Assembly: GCA_045661225.1 (NCBI GenBank)
Contig: JAZRFF010000020.1
Location: 1-64,000 of the forward strand
Origin: HGM04593 sp045661225
GTDB taxonomy: Bacteria; Bacteroidota; Bacteroidia; Bacteroidales; Bacteroidaceae
Length of the DNA stretch: 64,000 nucleotides
Direction: 5' to 3'
The notes below the pieces were generated by a model. It saw nothing but the letters and a program-made list of their open reading frames with translations, had not been told where the DNA came from and did no database searches. Positions 24,557-34,919 of this stretch are shown piece after piece. The translations under genes were made by a program, and so were the position numbers. Every line of letters starts with the position of its first letter. The first letter of the stretch is position 1.

Positions 24557-25533
24557 TATTCATTCTCTTTATTTGATTGAAGTTCACGTGGTTCATTCTT
24601 ATCGAATTTTACCGCTTTTTTTACTTTAATTTTATCGAATCCATTACCATAGACAGCCATTACTTTACTCTGTGATATAAGAGCATTAGGGTCAATCTGT
24701 TTAATAGCACTAAATAACTGGTTCGACTGTGATGCACGTGCCAGAGTAGTTACCACTTTACTTTCCTTACCTGAATAATAACCTACCGAATCGAGCAGTG
24801 TTACTCCGCGTTTCAGATGACGGGTAATGTAGTACGCAATTTCATCGTATTTGCTTGAAAATATAAAAAACTGTACCATTTGACGGTTACTGTTAACCAT
24901 ATAATCAAGCGAAACATTTACAATCACAAGGTTTATAAATCCATAAAAGACCTTTTGCAAACCTTCGGAGAGTGATTCGTTAGGTATTATGAAGAAACTA
25001 CTTAAAATAATACAAGTATCGACATATAGCATTGCACGACCGAAGCTAACATCTTTGTATTTGTTTACAATAGCTGCAATAATATCTACTCCACCCGTAC
25101 TTCCGTTGCTAAGGAAACAAAATGCTATTCCCATTCCAATGAATATAGAGCCCACGATACAAGCCTCTAATTGTTTTTCGGGTCCGAGAATATCATATGC
25201 TGTAGGCCAGAATTGGAATGCATAATCAAAAATTTCAAGCATCAGCGTCATCACAATAATTGCATATATTGTCTTAATGCAGAATTTTATACCTAATTGT
25301 TGTATAGCTATAATTATGAGAATTATATTTATAGCAAAATAGGTATACTGCATAGGCAATCCTGTAGTGTACTCTACAATACCTCCAACACCGGTGATAC
25401 CTCCTGTTACAAATTTGAAAGGAGCCATAAAAAACTTCCAGGTAAAGGCATACAATGTGAGTCCCAACGTAATCATAAAGTAGTTCTTAAGCTCACTCTT
25501 TATTGTTGGTCTTGGTGTGAAACGTTTAGCCAT
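24556..25533 (-). CDS. YitT family membrane protein (DUF161 + DUF2179)
   Basis: A 325-residue protein with five to six N-terminal helices, the GGITGVGGIVEYTTG and NGSTGGVDIIAAIVN segments of the YitT/DUF161 membrane domain, and a cytoplasmic C-terminal DUF2179 region (about 225-290, HLKRGVTLLDSVGYYSGKESKVVTTLA). The family is widespread, and its transport or regulatory role is not established. The last 30 residues are charged and specific to this protein. It sits between leuS and rdgB, 49 bases after leuS. Confidence 0.9.
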   Translation of the reverse strand: MAKRFTPRPTIKSELKNYFMITLGLTLYAFTWKFFMAPFKFVTGGITGVGGIVEYTTGLPMQYTYFAINIILIIIAIQQLGIKFCIKTIYAIIVMTLMLEIFDYAFQFWPTAYDILGPEKQLEACIVGSIFIGMGIAFCFLSNGSTGGVDIIAAIVNKYKDVSFGRAMLYVDTCIILSSFFIIPNESLSEGLQKVFYGFINLVIVNVSLDYMVNSNRQMVQFFIFSSKYDEIAYYITRHLKRGVTLLDSVGYYSGKESKVVTTLARASQSNQLFSAIKQIDPNALISQSKVMAVYGNGFDKIKVKKAVKFDKNEPRELQSNKENE

Positions 25534-25582
25534 AACTTTTAATCTTTAAAAGTAATTATTCCTCGCTATAATAGTCTATTTG

Positions 25583-28414
25583 TCAAATAACAATATTGAC
25601 AATTTTTTTAGGTACTATAATGACTTTCTTTATAGGTTTGCCGTCAATATATTTCAAACTGTTCTCATTGGCAAGTACAGCTGCTTCTATTTCGTTATTT
25701 GTAGCATCTGTGGCAAAGTCCATCGTGAAACGTGCTTTTCCATTGAAAGATATAGTATATTTTACGCTATCTTCCTTTAAATACTCTTCGTTGTACTCGG
25801 GCCATTCTGCATCGCATATAGTTGTGTCGTGTCCCATAATCTCCCATAATTCCTCACAAATGTGCGGAGCAAAGGGTGATAGCACTATAATAACTTTCTC
25901 AAGAATAGCCTTTTTGTTGCATTTAAGTGCAGAAAGTTCGTTCAGGCATATCATAAAAGCACTTACAGTAGTGTTGTACGAGAATGCCGGTATATCTTCC
26001 GATGTCTTTTTAATAAGTTTATGCAGTGACTTGAGTTCTTCTTTTGTTGGTTCCTCGTCGGTAAGTGTGTAGTTGTCGTTCTTGTCGAAGAAAACTCCCC
26101 ACAATTTGCGTAAAAAACGGTGACAACCATCTATTCCGTTTGTGTCCCAAGGTTTAGACTGTTCAATGGGGCCGAGGAACATTTCGTACATACGCAGTGT
26201 GTCGGCACCATACTTCTCGACAATAATATCGGGGTTAACAACATTGAACATTGATTTACTCATTTTCTCTACAGCCCAACCACATATATATTTGTCGTTT
26301 TCAAGTATAAATTCAGCATTTTCATACTCGGGACGCCAAGCGCGGAACGCATCAATGTCAAGAATGTCGTTCGATACAATATTAACATCGACGTGAAGCG
26401 GAGTTACATCGTAATCTTTTGAGAGACCATACGACACGAATGTATTTGTATCCTTTATACGGTAAACAAAATTGCTTCGACCTTGAATCATTCCTTGGTT
26501 TATAAGTTTTTGGAATGGTTCTTCTTTAATGCTTACTCCTGTATCGAACAGGAACATATTCCAAAATCTTGAATATATCAAATGGCCTGTTGCGTGTTCT
26601 TTACCTCCTACATAAAGGTCAACATTCTGCCAGTATTCATTAGCTTCTTCCGATACTAATGCTTTACCGTTTCTTGGGTCCATATAGCGTAGGTAATATG
26701 CGCTTGAACCGGCGAATCCGGGCATAGTGTTAAGTTCGAGAGGGAAAATACTCTTGTTGTCAATATTTTCCTTGTTTGTTACACAGTTGTTTACAGTGTC
26801 CCACGCCCACTCTTTTGCGTGTCCCAATGGTGGTTCTCCGCTCTCGGTGGGCAAGAACTTTTCAACCTCGGGTAGTTCAAGCGGAAGGCACTCCTCGGGA
26901 ATGGGGTAAGGCACTCCGTTCTTGTAGTATATAGGGAACGGCTCGCCCCAATAGCGTTGACGGCTGAATATTGCATCGCGCAAGCGGTAATTAACCTTTA
27001 CTCTACCCAACTTGTTTTCGGTAACGAACTGTTTGGTTTTTGCAATAGCTTCCTTAACGCTCAGTCCGTTAAGGTTGAGCTTGCAATCGGCAAATGCTGC
27101 GGTGGGGGAATTTGTCATTGTGCCCTCCTTTGCATCGAAGCTCTCCTCACTAACATCGCACCCCTCAATAAGCGGGCGTATCTCAATACCAAAATGTTTT
27201 GCGAATGCGTAGTCGCGGCTGTCGTGTGCGGGAACGGCCATAATAGCACCTGTTCCGTAGCCTGAAAGTACATAATCACTTACCCATACAGGAATCTCTT
27301 CGCCGGTGATTGGGTTAATGGCGTATGCTCCGGTAAACACACCTGTAACATTGCGGTCAATCATACGCTCGCGTTCGGTGCGTTTTTTTGTGCGGTCAAG
27401 GTAGGCCTCAACAGCTTCTTTTTGTGCAACTGTTGTTATTTGTGCCACAAGTTCACTCTCGGGCGCAAGAACCATAAATGTTACACCGAATATTGTGTCG
27501 GCGCGTGTGGTGAATATTGTAAATTCAATATCACTGTCTTTTATACGGAACTGCATTTCTGTACCTTCGCTGCGACCAATCCAGTTGCGCTGTGTCTCCT
27601 TGAGCGACTCGGTCCAGTCAATCTTCTCAAGTCCGTCGAGCAGGCGCTGTGAATATGCCGACACTCTCAAGCACCACTGTTTCATCTTTTTCTGTACCAC
27701 AGGGTGGCCTCCGCGCTCCGAAACGCCGTCGACAACTTCGTCGTTGGCAAGCACTGTTCCCAACGCCGGGCACCAGTTGACCATTGTCTCGTTGAGGAAC
27801 GCTATACGCCAGTTCATCAGAGTCTCTTGCTGTGCAGCCTCGTCCATTGAGTTCCATTCATCGGCTGTGAGTGTAATCTCCTCGGTGCACGCGGCATTTA
27901 TTCCTGCACTACCCTCTTTGCTCAGTTTCTCAATTAGCTCAGCAATAGGCTTTGCGCACTTAGCATCGTTGTCATAATAACTATTGAACATTTTTATGAA
28001 TGTCCATTGTGTCCAGTGGTAGTAATTAGCGTCGCAGGTTCTAATCTCGCGGTCCCAGTCGAAACAGAATCCAATTTTATCAAGCTGCTCGCGGTAGCGT
28101 GCAATGTTCTGCTCGGTTGTCACAGCAGGGTGCTGTCCTGTCTGAATAGCATACTGCTCGGCCGGTAGTCCATAGGCGTCGTAACCCATAGGGTTAAGCA
28201 CGTTGAAACCTTGCAGGCGCTTGAAACGTGCGAAAATATCCGATGCAATATACCCAAGCGGGTGACCTACGTGCAGGCCGGCTCCCGATGGGTAAGGGAA
28301 CATATTCAGTACATAGAATTTTTCTTTATTATCATTTTCAACCACGCGATAGGTTTTATTATCTTTCCATCGCTTCTGCCACTTCTGTTCAATCTCGTTA
28401 AAATTGTAAGCCAT
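25583..28414 (-). CDS. leuS: leucyl-tRNA synthetase
   Basis: A 943-residue class I aminoacyl-tRNA synthetase that charges tRNA-Leu. The ATP site 'HIGH' motif is HVGH in PYPSGAGLHVGHPLGY near residue 45, and the KMSKS loop (VEKMSKSMFNVVNP) is near residue 715. The editing domain (CP1) holds TTRADTIFGVTFMVLAP, which clears mischarged tRNA. The C-terminal anticodon-binding and tail domains are complete. It is about 80 residues longer than the E. coli enzyme, in keeping with Bacteroidota versions. It is divergent from mutS across 211 bases. Confidence 0.97.
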   Translation of the reverse strand: MAYNFNEIEQKWQKRWKDNKTYRVVENDNKEKFYVLNMFPYPSGAGLHVGHPLGYIASDIFARFKRLQGFNVLNPMGYDAYGLPAEQYAIQTGQHPAVTTEQNIARYREQLDKIGFCFDWDREIRTCDANYYHWTQWTFIKMFNSYYDNDAKCAKPIAELIEKLSKEGSAGINAACTEEITLTADEWNSMDEAAQQETLMNWRIAFLNETMVNWCPALGTVLANDEVVDGVSERGGHPVVQKKMKQWCLRVSAYSQRLLDGLEKIDWTESLKETQRNWIGRSEGTEMQFRIKDSDIEFTIFTTRADTIFGVTFMVLAPESELVAQITTVAQKEAVEAYLDRTKKRTERERMIDRNVTGVFTGAYAINPITGEEIPVWVSDYVLSGYGTGAIMAVPAHDSRDYAFAKHFGIEIRPLIEGCDVSEESFDAKEGTMTNSPTAAFADCKLNLNGLSVKEAIAKTKQFVTENKLGRVKVNYRLRDAIFSRQRYWGEPFPIYYKNGVPYPIPEECLPLELPEVEKFLPTESGEPPLGHAKEWAWDTVNNCVTNKENIDNKSIFPLELNTMPGFAGSSAYYLRYMDPRNGKALVSEEANEYWQNVDLYVGGKEHATGHLIYSRFWNMFLFDTGVSIKEEPFQKLINQGMIQGRSNFVYRIKDTNTFVSYGLSKDYDVTPLHVDVNIVSNDILDIDAFRAWRPEYENAEFILENDKYICGWAVEKMSKSMFNVVNPDIIVEKYGADTLRMYEMFLGPIEQSKPWDTNGIDGCHRFLRKLWGVFFDKNDNYTLTDEEPTKEELKSLHKLIKKTSEDIPAFSYNTTVSAFMICLNELSALKCNKKAILEKVIIVLSPFAPHICEELWEIMGHDTTICDAEWPEYNEEYLKEDSVKYTISFNGKARFTMDFATDATNNEIEAAVLANENSLKYIDGKPIKKVIIVPKKIVNIVI

Positions 28415-28625
28415 ATATCTTTTTTGTTTTATTATCCCAATTTTGTCACTGTTATCATCTACAGAGTAGATATAATGAGTTACAAAAATAAATAAAAATC
28501 GAATGTTTTTTATTTTTACTACACTTATTTATTCGTAAAAACTCTTTTTTCTCTTCAAGAATCGAAAATAGGATAAAATTTGCTATCTTCGCATAATTAT
28601 TGAAAGTAAATTACACATACAAAAT

Positions 28626-31253
28626 ATGGCCGAAAAAGATATATCCGCTACCCCGATGATGCGTCAGTTCTATGACCTCAAGGCTAAACACCCCGATGCT
28701 GTGCTTCTTTTCCGTTGCGGAGACTTTTATGAGACTTACTGTTCCGATGCTATTGTGGCGTCGGAAATTCTTGGTATCACTCTTACTAAGCGTTCTAATG
28801 GAAAAAGCGATGCAACGAAGGCTATCGAGATGGCGGGATTTCCTTTTCACGCCCTCGATACTTATCTTCCAAAGCTCATACGTGCCGGAAAGCGTGTAGC
28901 TATATGCGACCAGCTTGAAGACCCAAAAATGACAAAAAAGCTCGTTAAGCGCGGTATAACCGAACTTGTTACACCTGGTGTCTCAATAAACGACAATGTG
29001 CTCGACTATAAAGAGAATAATTTTCTCGCTGCTGTACATTTTGGTAAACCTATGTGCGGTGTGTCGTTCCTTGATATTTCAACAGGAGAGTTTTTGGTGG
29101 CCGAGGGTACTTTCGACTATATTGAGAAACTGCTTATAAACTTCCGTCCAAAAGAGGTACTCTTTGAGCGTGGTCTCAAGGGACGCTTCGAGGAGTGTTT
29201 CGGCAGCAAATACCTCACCTTTGAGCTTGATGATTGGGCCTTTACCGATGAATTTGCGCACGAGAAGCTGACAAAGCATTTTGAAACAAAGAATCTCAAA
29301 GGATTCGGAATATCGCATCTCAGGAGCGGAGTAGTAGCGGCCGGTGCAATACTGCATTATCTTAATGTTACACTACACACGCAAATATCACACATTCGCA
29401 ATATATCCCGCATTGAAGAGGAGCGTTATGTGCGCCTCGATAAATTCACAATACGCAGCCTTGAGCTTCTTGGTACAATGCACGACGGCGGTGTGTCGTT
29501 CCTCTCGGTTATTGACCGCACCTTGACAGCTATGGGAGCGCGACTTTTGAAGCGCTGGGTTGTCTTTCCTCTAAAGGATAAAAAAGCCATAGAAGAGCGC
29601 TTGAATGTGGTAGAATATTATTTTCGTGAGCCTGAGTTCCGTACTCTTGTCGAAGAGCATTTGCAGATGATTGGTGACCTTGAACGAATAATAGCAAAAG
29701 TTGCAGCGGGGCGTGTTTCTCCGCGTGAACTTGTGCAATTAAAGCTTGCTCTTCGTGCTGTGGAACCCATAAAGCGTGCCTGTGAGGGTTCGGACAATGC
29801 CGCCCTTAAACAGATAGGTGCACAGCTTGATTACTGTGCCGATATACGCGACAGAATAGAGCGTGAGATTGTGGCCGAACCCCCTCTTTTGCTTAACAAA
29901 GGCGGGGTAGTGGCCGATGGTGTCAATGAGCAGCTCGATGAATTACGTGCAATAGCTTACCACGGCAAGGATTATCTTATGCAGCTGCAACAGCGTGAGA
30001 GCGAGCGCACAGGAATACCCAGCCTTAAAATATCGTTTAACAACGTTTTTGGCTATTATATTGAGGTGCGTAACACTTATAAAGACAATGTTCCACAAGA
30101 GTGGATACGCAAGCAGACCCTTGTCAATGCCGAGCGTTACATTACCCAGGAACTTAAAGAGTATGAAGAGAAAATTCTTGGAGCCGAAGAGAAGATTCTT
30201 GCCCTTGAGACACAGATATACAACAATCTTGTGACCGATATTGCCTCATTTATTCCCGCAATACAGGTCAACGCATCGCATCTTGCAAGGCTCGATGTTC
30301 TTCTCTCTTTTGCAAATGTATCGCGAGCCTACAAATACATACGTCCGGTGGTTAGCGAGGAAAATATTCTCGATATTAGGCAAGGTCGTCACCCGGTAAT
30401 CGAGCGTCAGATGGCAGTAGGGGAGAGTTATATACCCAATGACCTCTATCTCGATGGCGACAAGCAGCAGATAATAATAGTCACAGGTCCGAATATGGCC
30501 GGAAAGTCGGCTTTGTTGCGACAGACAGCACTAATAACACTATTGGCACAGATAGGTTGTTTTGTGCCGGCTGACAGCGCTCACATAGGTCTTGTCGACA
30601 AAATTTTCACTCGTGTGGGAGCCAGTGATAATATCTCGGCCGGAGAATCAACTTTTATGGTAGAAATGACCGAGGCTTCTAATATTCTTAACAACCTTTC
30701 GGACAGGAGTTTAGTGCTTTTTGATGAGCTTGGACGAGGAACATCTACATACGACGGAATGTCCATTGCGTGGGCTATAGTAGAATATATACACGAATTC
30801 TCACGCGGCCGTGCGCGTACGCTCTTTGCGACACACTATCACGAACTAAATGAGATGGAGAAGAGTTTTCCACGCATAAAGAACTACAATGTTTCGGTAC
30901 GTGAGATTGATGGCAAGGTAATATTTCTACGCAAACTTATGCCGGGTGGCAGCGAGCACTCTTTTGGTATTCACGTAGCTAAATTAGCGGGAATGCCCAA
31001 GAGTATAGTAAAGCGTTCGGAACAGATACTTAAAAAGTTGGAGGCCGGTAACAATAGAGGGGAATTAAAGAGTGCTCCTACGGCTGATATTGCCGATAGT
31101 CGTGAGGGATTACAGCTTAACTTTTTCCAGTTGGACGACCCGGTGCTCTCGCAAGTTCGTGACGAGATTCTGGGTATAGACGTTAACAACCTTACACCGC
31201 TCGAGGCACTCAATAAACTTAACGACATTAAGCGCATTGTTAAAGGGAAATAA
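28626..31253 (+). CDS. mutS: DNA mismatch repair protein MutS
   Basis: An 875-residue mismatch sensor. The mismatch-binding Phe-x-Glu motif is in FRCGDFYETY near residue 35. The ATPase domain has Walker A GPNMAGKSA (about 620-628), the Walker B and signature region LVLFDELGRGTSTYDG, and FATHYHEL. The C-terminal tail is complete. The upstream region carries TATCTTCG at 28584-28591, a near match to the -7 box. The gene ends close to a hairpin that may separate it from the catalase gene. Confidence 0.97.
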   Translation: MAEKDISATPMMRQFYDLKAKHPDAVLLFRCGDFYETYCSDAIVASEILGITLTKRSNGKSDATKAIEMAGFPFHALDTYLPKLIRAGKRVAICDQLEDPKMTKKLVKRGITELVTPGVSINDNVLDYKENNFLAAVHFGKPMCGVSFLDISTGEFLVAEGTFDYIEKLLINFRPKEVLFERGLKGRFEECFGSKYLTFELDDWAFTDEFAHEKLTKHFETKNLKGFGISHLRSGVVAAGAILHYLNVTLHTQISHIRNISRIEEERYVRLDKFTIRSLELLGTMHDGGVSFLSVIDRTLTAMGARLLKRWVVFPLKDKKAIEERLNVVEYYFREPEFRTLVEEHLQMIGDLERIIAKVAAGRVSPRELVQLKLALRAVEPIKRACEGSDNAALKQIGAQLDYCADIRDRIEREIVAEPPLLLNKGGVVADGVNEQLDELRAIAYHGKDYLMQLQQRESERTGIPSLKISFNNVFGYYIEVRNTYKDNVPQEWIRKQTLVNAERYITQELKEYEEKILGAEEKILALETQIYNNLVTDIASFIPAIQVNASHLARLDVLLSFANVSRAYKYIRPVVSEENILDIRQGRHPVIERQMAVGESYIPNDLYLDGDKQQIIIVTGPNMAGKSALLRQTALITLLAQIGCFVPADSAHIGLVDKIFTRVGASDNISAGESTFMVEMTEASNILNNLSDRSLVLFDELGRGTSTYDGMSIAWAIVEYIHEFSRGRARTLFATHYHELNEMEKSFPRIKNYNVSVREIDGKVIFLRKLMPGGSEHSFGIHVAKLAGMPKSIVKRSEQILKKLEAGNNRGELKSAPTADIADSREGLQLNFFQLDDPVLSQVRDEILGIDVNNLTPLEALNKLNDIKRIVKGK

Positions 31254-31277
31254 TCCTGAACAAAAAATAGATAAAGG

Positions 31278-31315
31278 CTGTTAGGTGTTATATATTAATG
31301 CTTAACAGTTTTTTT
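31278..31315 (+). terminator. hairpin and T-run between mutS and catalase
   Basis: CTGTTA (31278-31283) pairs with TAACAG (31303-31308) and is followed by seven T (31309-31315). The next base is the A of the catalase ATG at 31316. It could end mutS transcription or attenuate the catalase gene. Confidence 0.5.
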
Positions 31316-32824
31316 ATGAAAAAAAAATCTTTGACAAATGAGGTAGGTGCTCCCGTTACCGACAATACAAATTCCCTGACAGCGGGAGAGTATGGGCCTG
31401 TGCTTCTTGAGGATAACTGGTTAATAGAAAAACTTGCTCATTTTGACCGTGAGGTAATTCCCGAGCGCCGTATGCACGCAAAGGGTAGTGGGGCTTTCGG
31501 TACATTTACTGTCACTCAGGATATAACCCGTTATAGTTGCGCCTCGCTATTTTCTACTGTGGGAAAAAATACCGATGTCTTTGTGCGCTTTTCAACTGTT
31601 GCCGGCGAGCGTGGCGCAGCCGATGCTGAACGTGATATTCGCGGCTTTGCGGTAAAGTTCTACACTGACGAGGGTAACTGGGACCTTGTGGGCAACAATA
31701 CTCCTGTATTTTTCTTGCGTGACCCTCTGCAGTTCCCCGACCTTAACCACGCCATAAAGCGTGACCCGCAGACGAACCTGCGTTCACCGCAGAGCAACTG
31801 GGATTTTTGGACAATGCTTCCCGAGGCCTTGCATCAGGTAACCATTGTGATGTCCGACCGTGGTATACCGGCTTCCTATCGTCATATGCACGGATTCGGT
31901 TCCCATACTTACAGCTTGGTAAATTCCGCCGGCGAACGTGTGTGGGTGAAATTTCATTTTCGTACACAGCAGGGTATAAAGAACCTTACAAACGCCGAAG
32001 CTGCAGCAATAATTGCACACGACCGTGAAAGTCACGGTCGCGACCTTTTTAATGCTATTGAGAATGGTGATTATCCGCGCTGGACACTCTATATACAGGT
32101 TATGACCGAGGCTCAAGCTGCAGCATACAAGGAGAATCCTTTTGATATTACAAAAGTGTGGAGCCACAAGGATTTTCCTCTCATCGAAGTGGGAGTACTC
32201 GAGCTTAACCGTAACCCGCAAAACTACTTTGCCGATGTTGAGCAAGCCGCTTTTAATCCTGCTCACATTGTGCCAGGAATAGGATTATCGCCCGATAAAC
32301 TGCTTCAGGGGCGTCTGTTCTCTTACGGCGATGCCCAGCGTTATCGCTTAGGGGTAAATAACGACCAAATACCCGTTAACCGTGCAAAGTGTCCTATTCA
32401 CAGTTACCACCGCGATGGTCTTATGCGTGTCGACGGTAACAGTGGTGCTACAAAAGGTTATTCGCCTAACAGCATAGGTGAGTGGAATACCGGTGAGGGA
32501 CATTATGCACATTCAGCTGTCACAGGTGATTCAATGCGTTATAATCCATACGAGAATCGTAAAGATGATTGTTTCTACCAACCGGGCAACCTTTACCGCC
32601 TTATGAGTGAGGAAAAGCGTACAATACTTATATCAAACACAGTCGAAGATATGATGTGTGTGACCGAGAATATAAAATACCGTCACGCAGCACATTGTTA
32701 CCTTGCCGATAAGGATTATGGTACGCGCCTTGCAGAAGCGATGAGGCTTAGTCTCAATAGGGTGGTAGAACTGGCAGCTATGAGTGAAAAGGATAGGCTC
32801 GAAGCTACTGTTACGTTACTATAA
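31316..32824 (+). CDS. katA: clade 3-type haem catalase
   Basis: A 502-residue monofunctional catalase that converts hydrogen peroxide to water and oxygen. The distal His is H54 in IPERRMHAKGSGAFG, the Asn is in DLVGNNTPVFF, and the proximal haem Tyr is in RLFSYGDAQRYRLG near residue 337. Length is that of small-subunit catalases. I chose ATG at 31316 over 31298 because the latter falls inside the hairpin before the gene and would add a hydrophobic MLNSFF. It fits an oxygen-tolerant anaerobe. The symbol is given by family, not by a proven orthologue. Confidence 0.93.
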   Translation: MKKKSLTNEVGAPVTDNTNSLTAGEYGPVLLEDNWLIEKLAHFDREVIPERRMHAKGSGAFGTFTVTQDITRYSCASLFSTVGKNTDVFVRFSTVAGERGAADAERDIRGFAVKFYTDEGNWDLVGNNTPVFFLRDPLQFPDLNHAIKRDPQTNLRSPQSNWDFWTMLPEALHQVTIVMSDRGIPASYRHMHGFGSHTYSLVNSAGERVWVKFHFRTQQGIKNLTNAEAAAIIAHDRESHGRDLFNAIENGDYPRWTLYIQVMTEAQAAAYKENPFDITKVWSHKDFPLIEVGVLELNRNPQNYFADVEQAAFNPAHIVPGIGLSPDKLLQGRLFSYGDAQRYRLGVNNDQIPVNRAKCPIHSYHRDGLMRVDGNSGATKGYSPNSIGEWNTGEGHYAHSAVTGDSMRYNPYENRKDDCFYQPGNLYRLMSEEKRTILISNTVEDMMCVTENIKYRHAAHCYLADKDYGTRLAEAMRLSLNRVVELAAMSEKDRLEATVTLL

Positions 32825-32860
32825 TAATAAAAAGACCCTCAGCGGGTCTTTTTATTATTA
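32822..32860. terminator. bidirectional terminator after catalase
   Basis: A stem of about 16 bp (32822-32838 with 32844-32860) with GACCC/GGGTC at its top, an A-run before and T-run after. It overlaps the catalase stop and the lgt stop. Confidence 0.9.
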
Positions 32861-33685
32861 TTTTTTACACTTAAAACTGCGTAATATAAGGTATCCTCCG
32901 GAAATAATGATAGGGATACTCAAAATCTGTCCCATATTCAGTAACATTCCGTGCTCAAAATCGACCTGAACGTCTTTTATATACTCAATAAAGAACCTGA
33001 ATGTAAATATAGTGAACAACGTAAACCCTGAAAAAAGTCCCGAACCGACTTTATTACGATTCTTTCTATAAAGAATAATTACAGCTATAAAAAAAACAAG
33101 ATAGGCCAGTGATTCATATAGCTGTGCAGGGTGCAAAGCCTCGGTTATACCGGTTTTTACAAATACCATACCCCAAGGAAGGTTTGTGGGTAAACCAATA
33201 ATCTCGCTGTTCATTAAATTACCCAAACGAACCATTGCTGCGAATATGGGTGCTGCCACTCCCAGACAGTCAAGTACCCACAAGAATTTCAGTTTGGTTT
33301 TTCTTGTGTACAACAGCAGTGCTGTAACAACACCGATTATACCACCGTGACTTGCAAGTCCTGCATAACCGGTGAACTTCCACTCGCCGTTAATCTCTTT
33401 TATCGGCAGGAACATTTCCAAAGGATTACTAAGATAATATTCAGGCTCGTAGAACAGACAATGTCCCAATCGGGCACCTATGAGTATTCCGAAAAAACAG
33501 TAGAAAAACAACGATTCAAAAAAATAGTCGCTTACCTTCTCGTTTTTATATATCTTTTTTACAACGTAGTATGCCGATAGCAATCCTATAATCCAACATA
33601 AGGCATAGTAACGTACCTCGTACCCGAAAATTGAGAAAGGGCTGCCATCGGGGTTCCAAATAATTGTGTTCAGTACAGGGTTCAT
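32858..33685 (-). CDS. lgt: prolipoprotein diacylglyceryl transferase
   Basis: A 275-residue inner-membrane enzyme that adds diacylglycerol from phosphatidylglycerol to the lipobox cysteine of prolipoproteins. The family signatures are GARLGHCLFYEP, GLASHGGIIG (His-Gly-Gly loop) and RLGNLMNSEIIG (N-x-E), with PAQLYES near the end. Seven transmembrane helices fit. It would process the thioredoxin-like lipoprotein and others. ychF ends 5 bases upstream of its start, so ychF and lgt are probably cotranscribed. Confidence 0.95.
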   Translation of the reverse strand: MNPVLNTIIWNPDGSPFSIFGYEVRYYALCWIIGLLSAYYVVKKIYKNEKVSDYFFESLFFYCFFGILIGARLGHCLFYEPEYYLSNPLEMFLPIKEINGEWKFTGYAGLASHGGIIGVVTALLLYTRKTKLKFLWVLDCLGVAAPIFAAMVRLGNLMNSEIIGLPTNLPWGMVFVKTGITEALHPAQLYESLAYLVFFIAVIILYRKNRNKVGSGLFSGFTLFTIFTFRFFIEYIKDVQVDFEHGMLLNMGQILSIPIIISGGYLILRSFKCKK

Positions 33686-33690
33686 CTTTT

Positions 33691-34794
33691 TTATACATTA
33701 AAACGGAAGTGCATAATATCGCCGTCCTGAACAACATACTCTTTACCCTCTACACCCATCTTTCCGGCTTCTTTTACAGCAGCTTCGGAACCATAGCTTA
33801 TGTAATCGTCGTACTTTATAACCTCGGCACGAATGAATCCTTTTTCAAAGTCGGTGTGTATTACTCCTGCGCATTGTGGAGCTTTCCAGCCTTTGCGGAA
33901 TGTCCAGGCTCTAACCTCCATTACACCGGCTGTAATGTATGTCTGCAGGTTCAATAGGCTGTAAATAGCTTTTATAAGGCGGTCGCAACCCGACTCTTTG
34001 AGTCCCATATCCTCAAGGAACATTTGTTTCTCCTCATAGCTTTCAAGTTCGGCAATATCGGCTTCGGTCTGTGCCGAAATTATGATAAGTTCGGCATTCT
34101 CGTCTTTAATTGCCTCGCGTACCGCGTCAACGTGTTTGTTGCCGCTTGCAGCCGATGTATCATCGACATTACATACATAAAGCACAGGCTTCGATGTGAG
34201 CAAGAAAAGGTTTTTGGCAATAAGCTGTTCGTCCTCGGTCTCAAAAACCACTGTACGGACCGATTTTCCGGCTTCAAGAGCCTCTTTGTAACGCATAAGC
34301 ACATCATACTCGAGCTTTGCCTGTTTGTCACCGCCCACACGCGCCTGTTTCTCGACACGCTTTATACGGTTCTCAACTGTTTCAAGGTCTTTAAACTGAA
34401 GTTCAAGATCTATAATTTCTTTGTCGCGGACGGGGTTTACCGAACCATCGACGTGAACAATATTATCATTGTCGAAACAACGTAGAACGTGTATTATGGC
34501 ATCTGTTTCGCGTATATTTCCAAGAAACTGGTTACCAAGACCTTCGCCTTTGCTGGCACCCTTTACAAGGCCTGCAATGTCAACAATGTCGCAAGTTGCG
34601 GGAACAATGCGGTCAGGGTGTATAAGTTCGGCCAGTTTGTTGAGTCGTTCATCGGGTACGGTAATTTGTCCCATTTGTGCATCAATTGTACAGAATGGGA
34701 AGTTTGCAGCCTGAGCCTTTGCGCTTGAAAGGCAGTTGAAAAGTGTGGATTTACCAACGTTGGGCAAGCCAACAATACCTGCTTTGAGAGCCAT
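33691..34794 (-). CDS. ychF: Obg-like ATPase YchF
   Basis: A 367-residue P-loop protein of the TRAFAC Obg family that prefers ATP. G1 is GLPNVGKSTLFN (8-19), the switch region has NFPFCTID, G3 is DIAGLV, and a coiled coil and a C-terminal TGS domain (VMEVRAWTFRKGWKAPQCAGVIHTDFEKGF) follow. It is linked to ribosomes and oxidative stress in other bacteria. It lies directly before lgt. Confidence 0.95.
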   Translation of the reverse strand: MALKAGIVGLPNVGKSTLFNCLSSAKAQAANFPFCTIDAQMGQITVPDERLNKLAELIHPDRIVPATCDIVDIAGLVKGASKGEGLGNQFLGNIRETDAIIHVLRCFDNDNIVHVDGSVNPVRDKEIIDLELQFKDLETVENRIKRVEKQARVGGDKQAKLEYDVLMRYKEALEAGKSVRTVVFETEDEQLIAKNLFLLTSKPVLYVCNVDDTSAASGNKHVDAVREAIKDENAELIIISAQTEADIAELESYEEKQMFLEDMGLKESGCDRLIKAIYSLLNLQTYITAGVMEVRAWTFRKGWKAPQCAGVIHTDFEKGFIRAEVIKYDDYISYGSEAAVKEAGKMGVEGKEYVVQDGDIMHFRFNV

Positions 34795-34919
34795 AAATAT
34801 ATGTATTTAGTTATTATTCTTGAAATTCGGCGCGAAGATAATGAATAATTTTGGTACTGCGAAATAGTCTTGTGCTTTATGTAATAGTTGATACAGTGTT
34901 AAATATTCATCTTTTTTTA

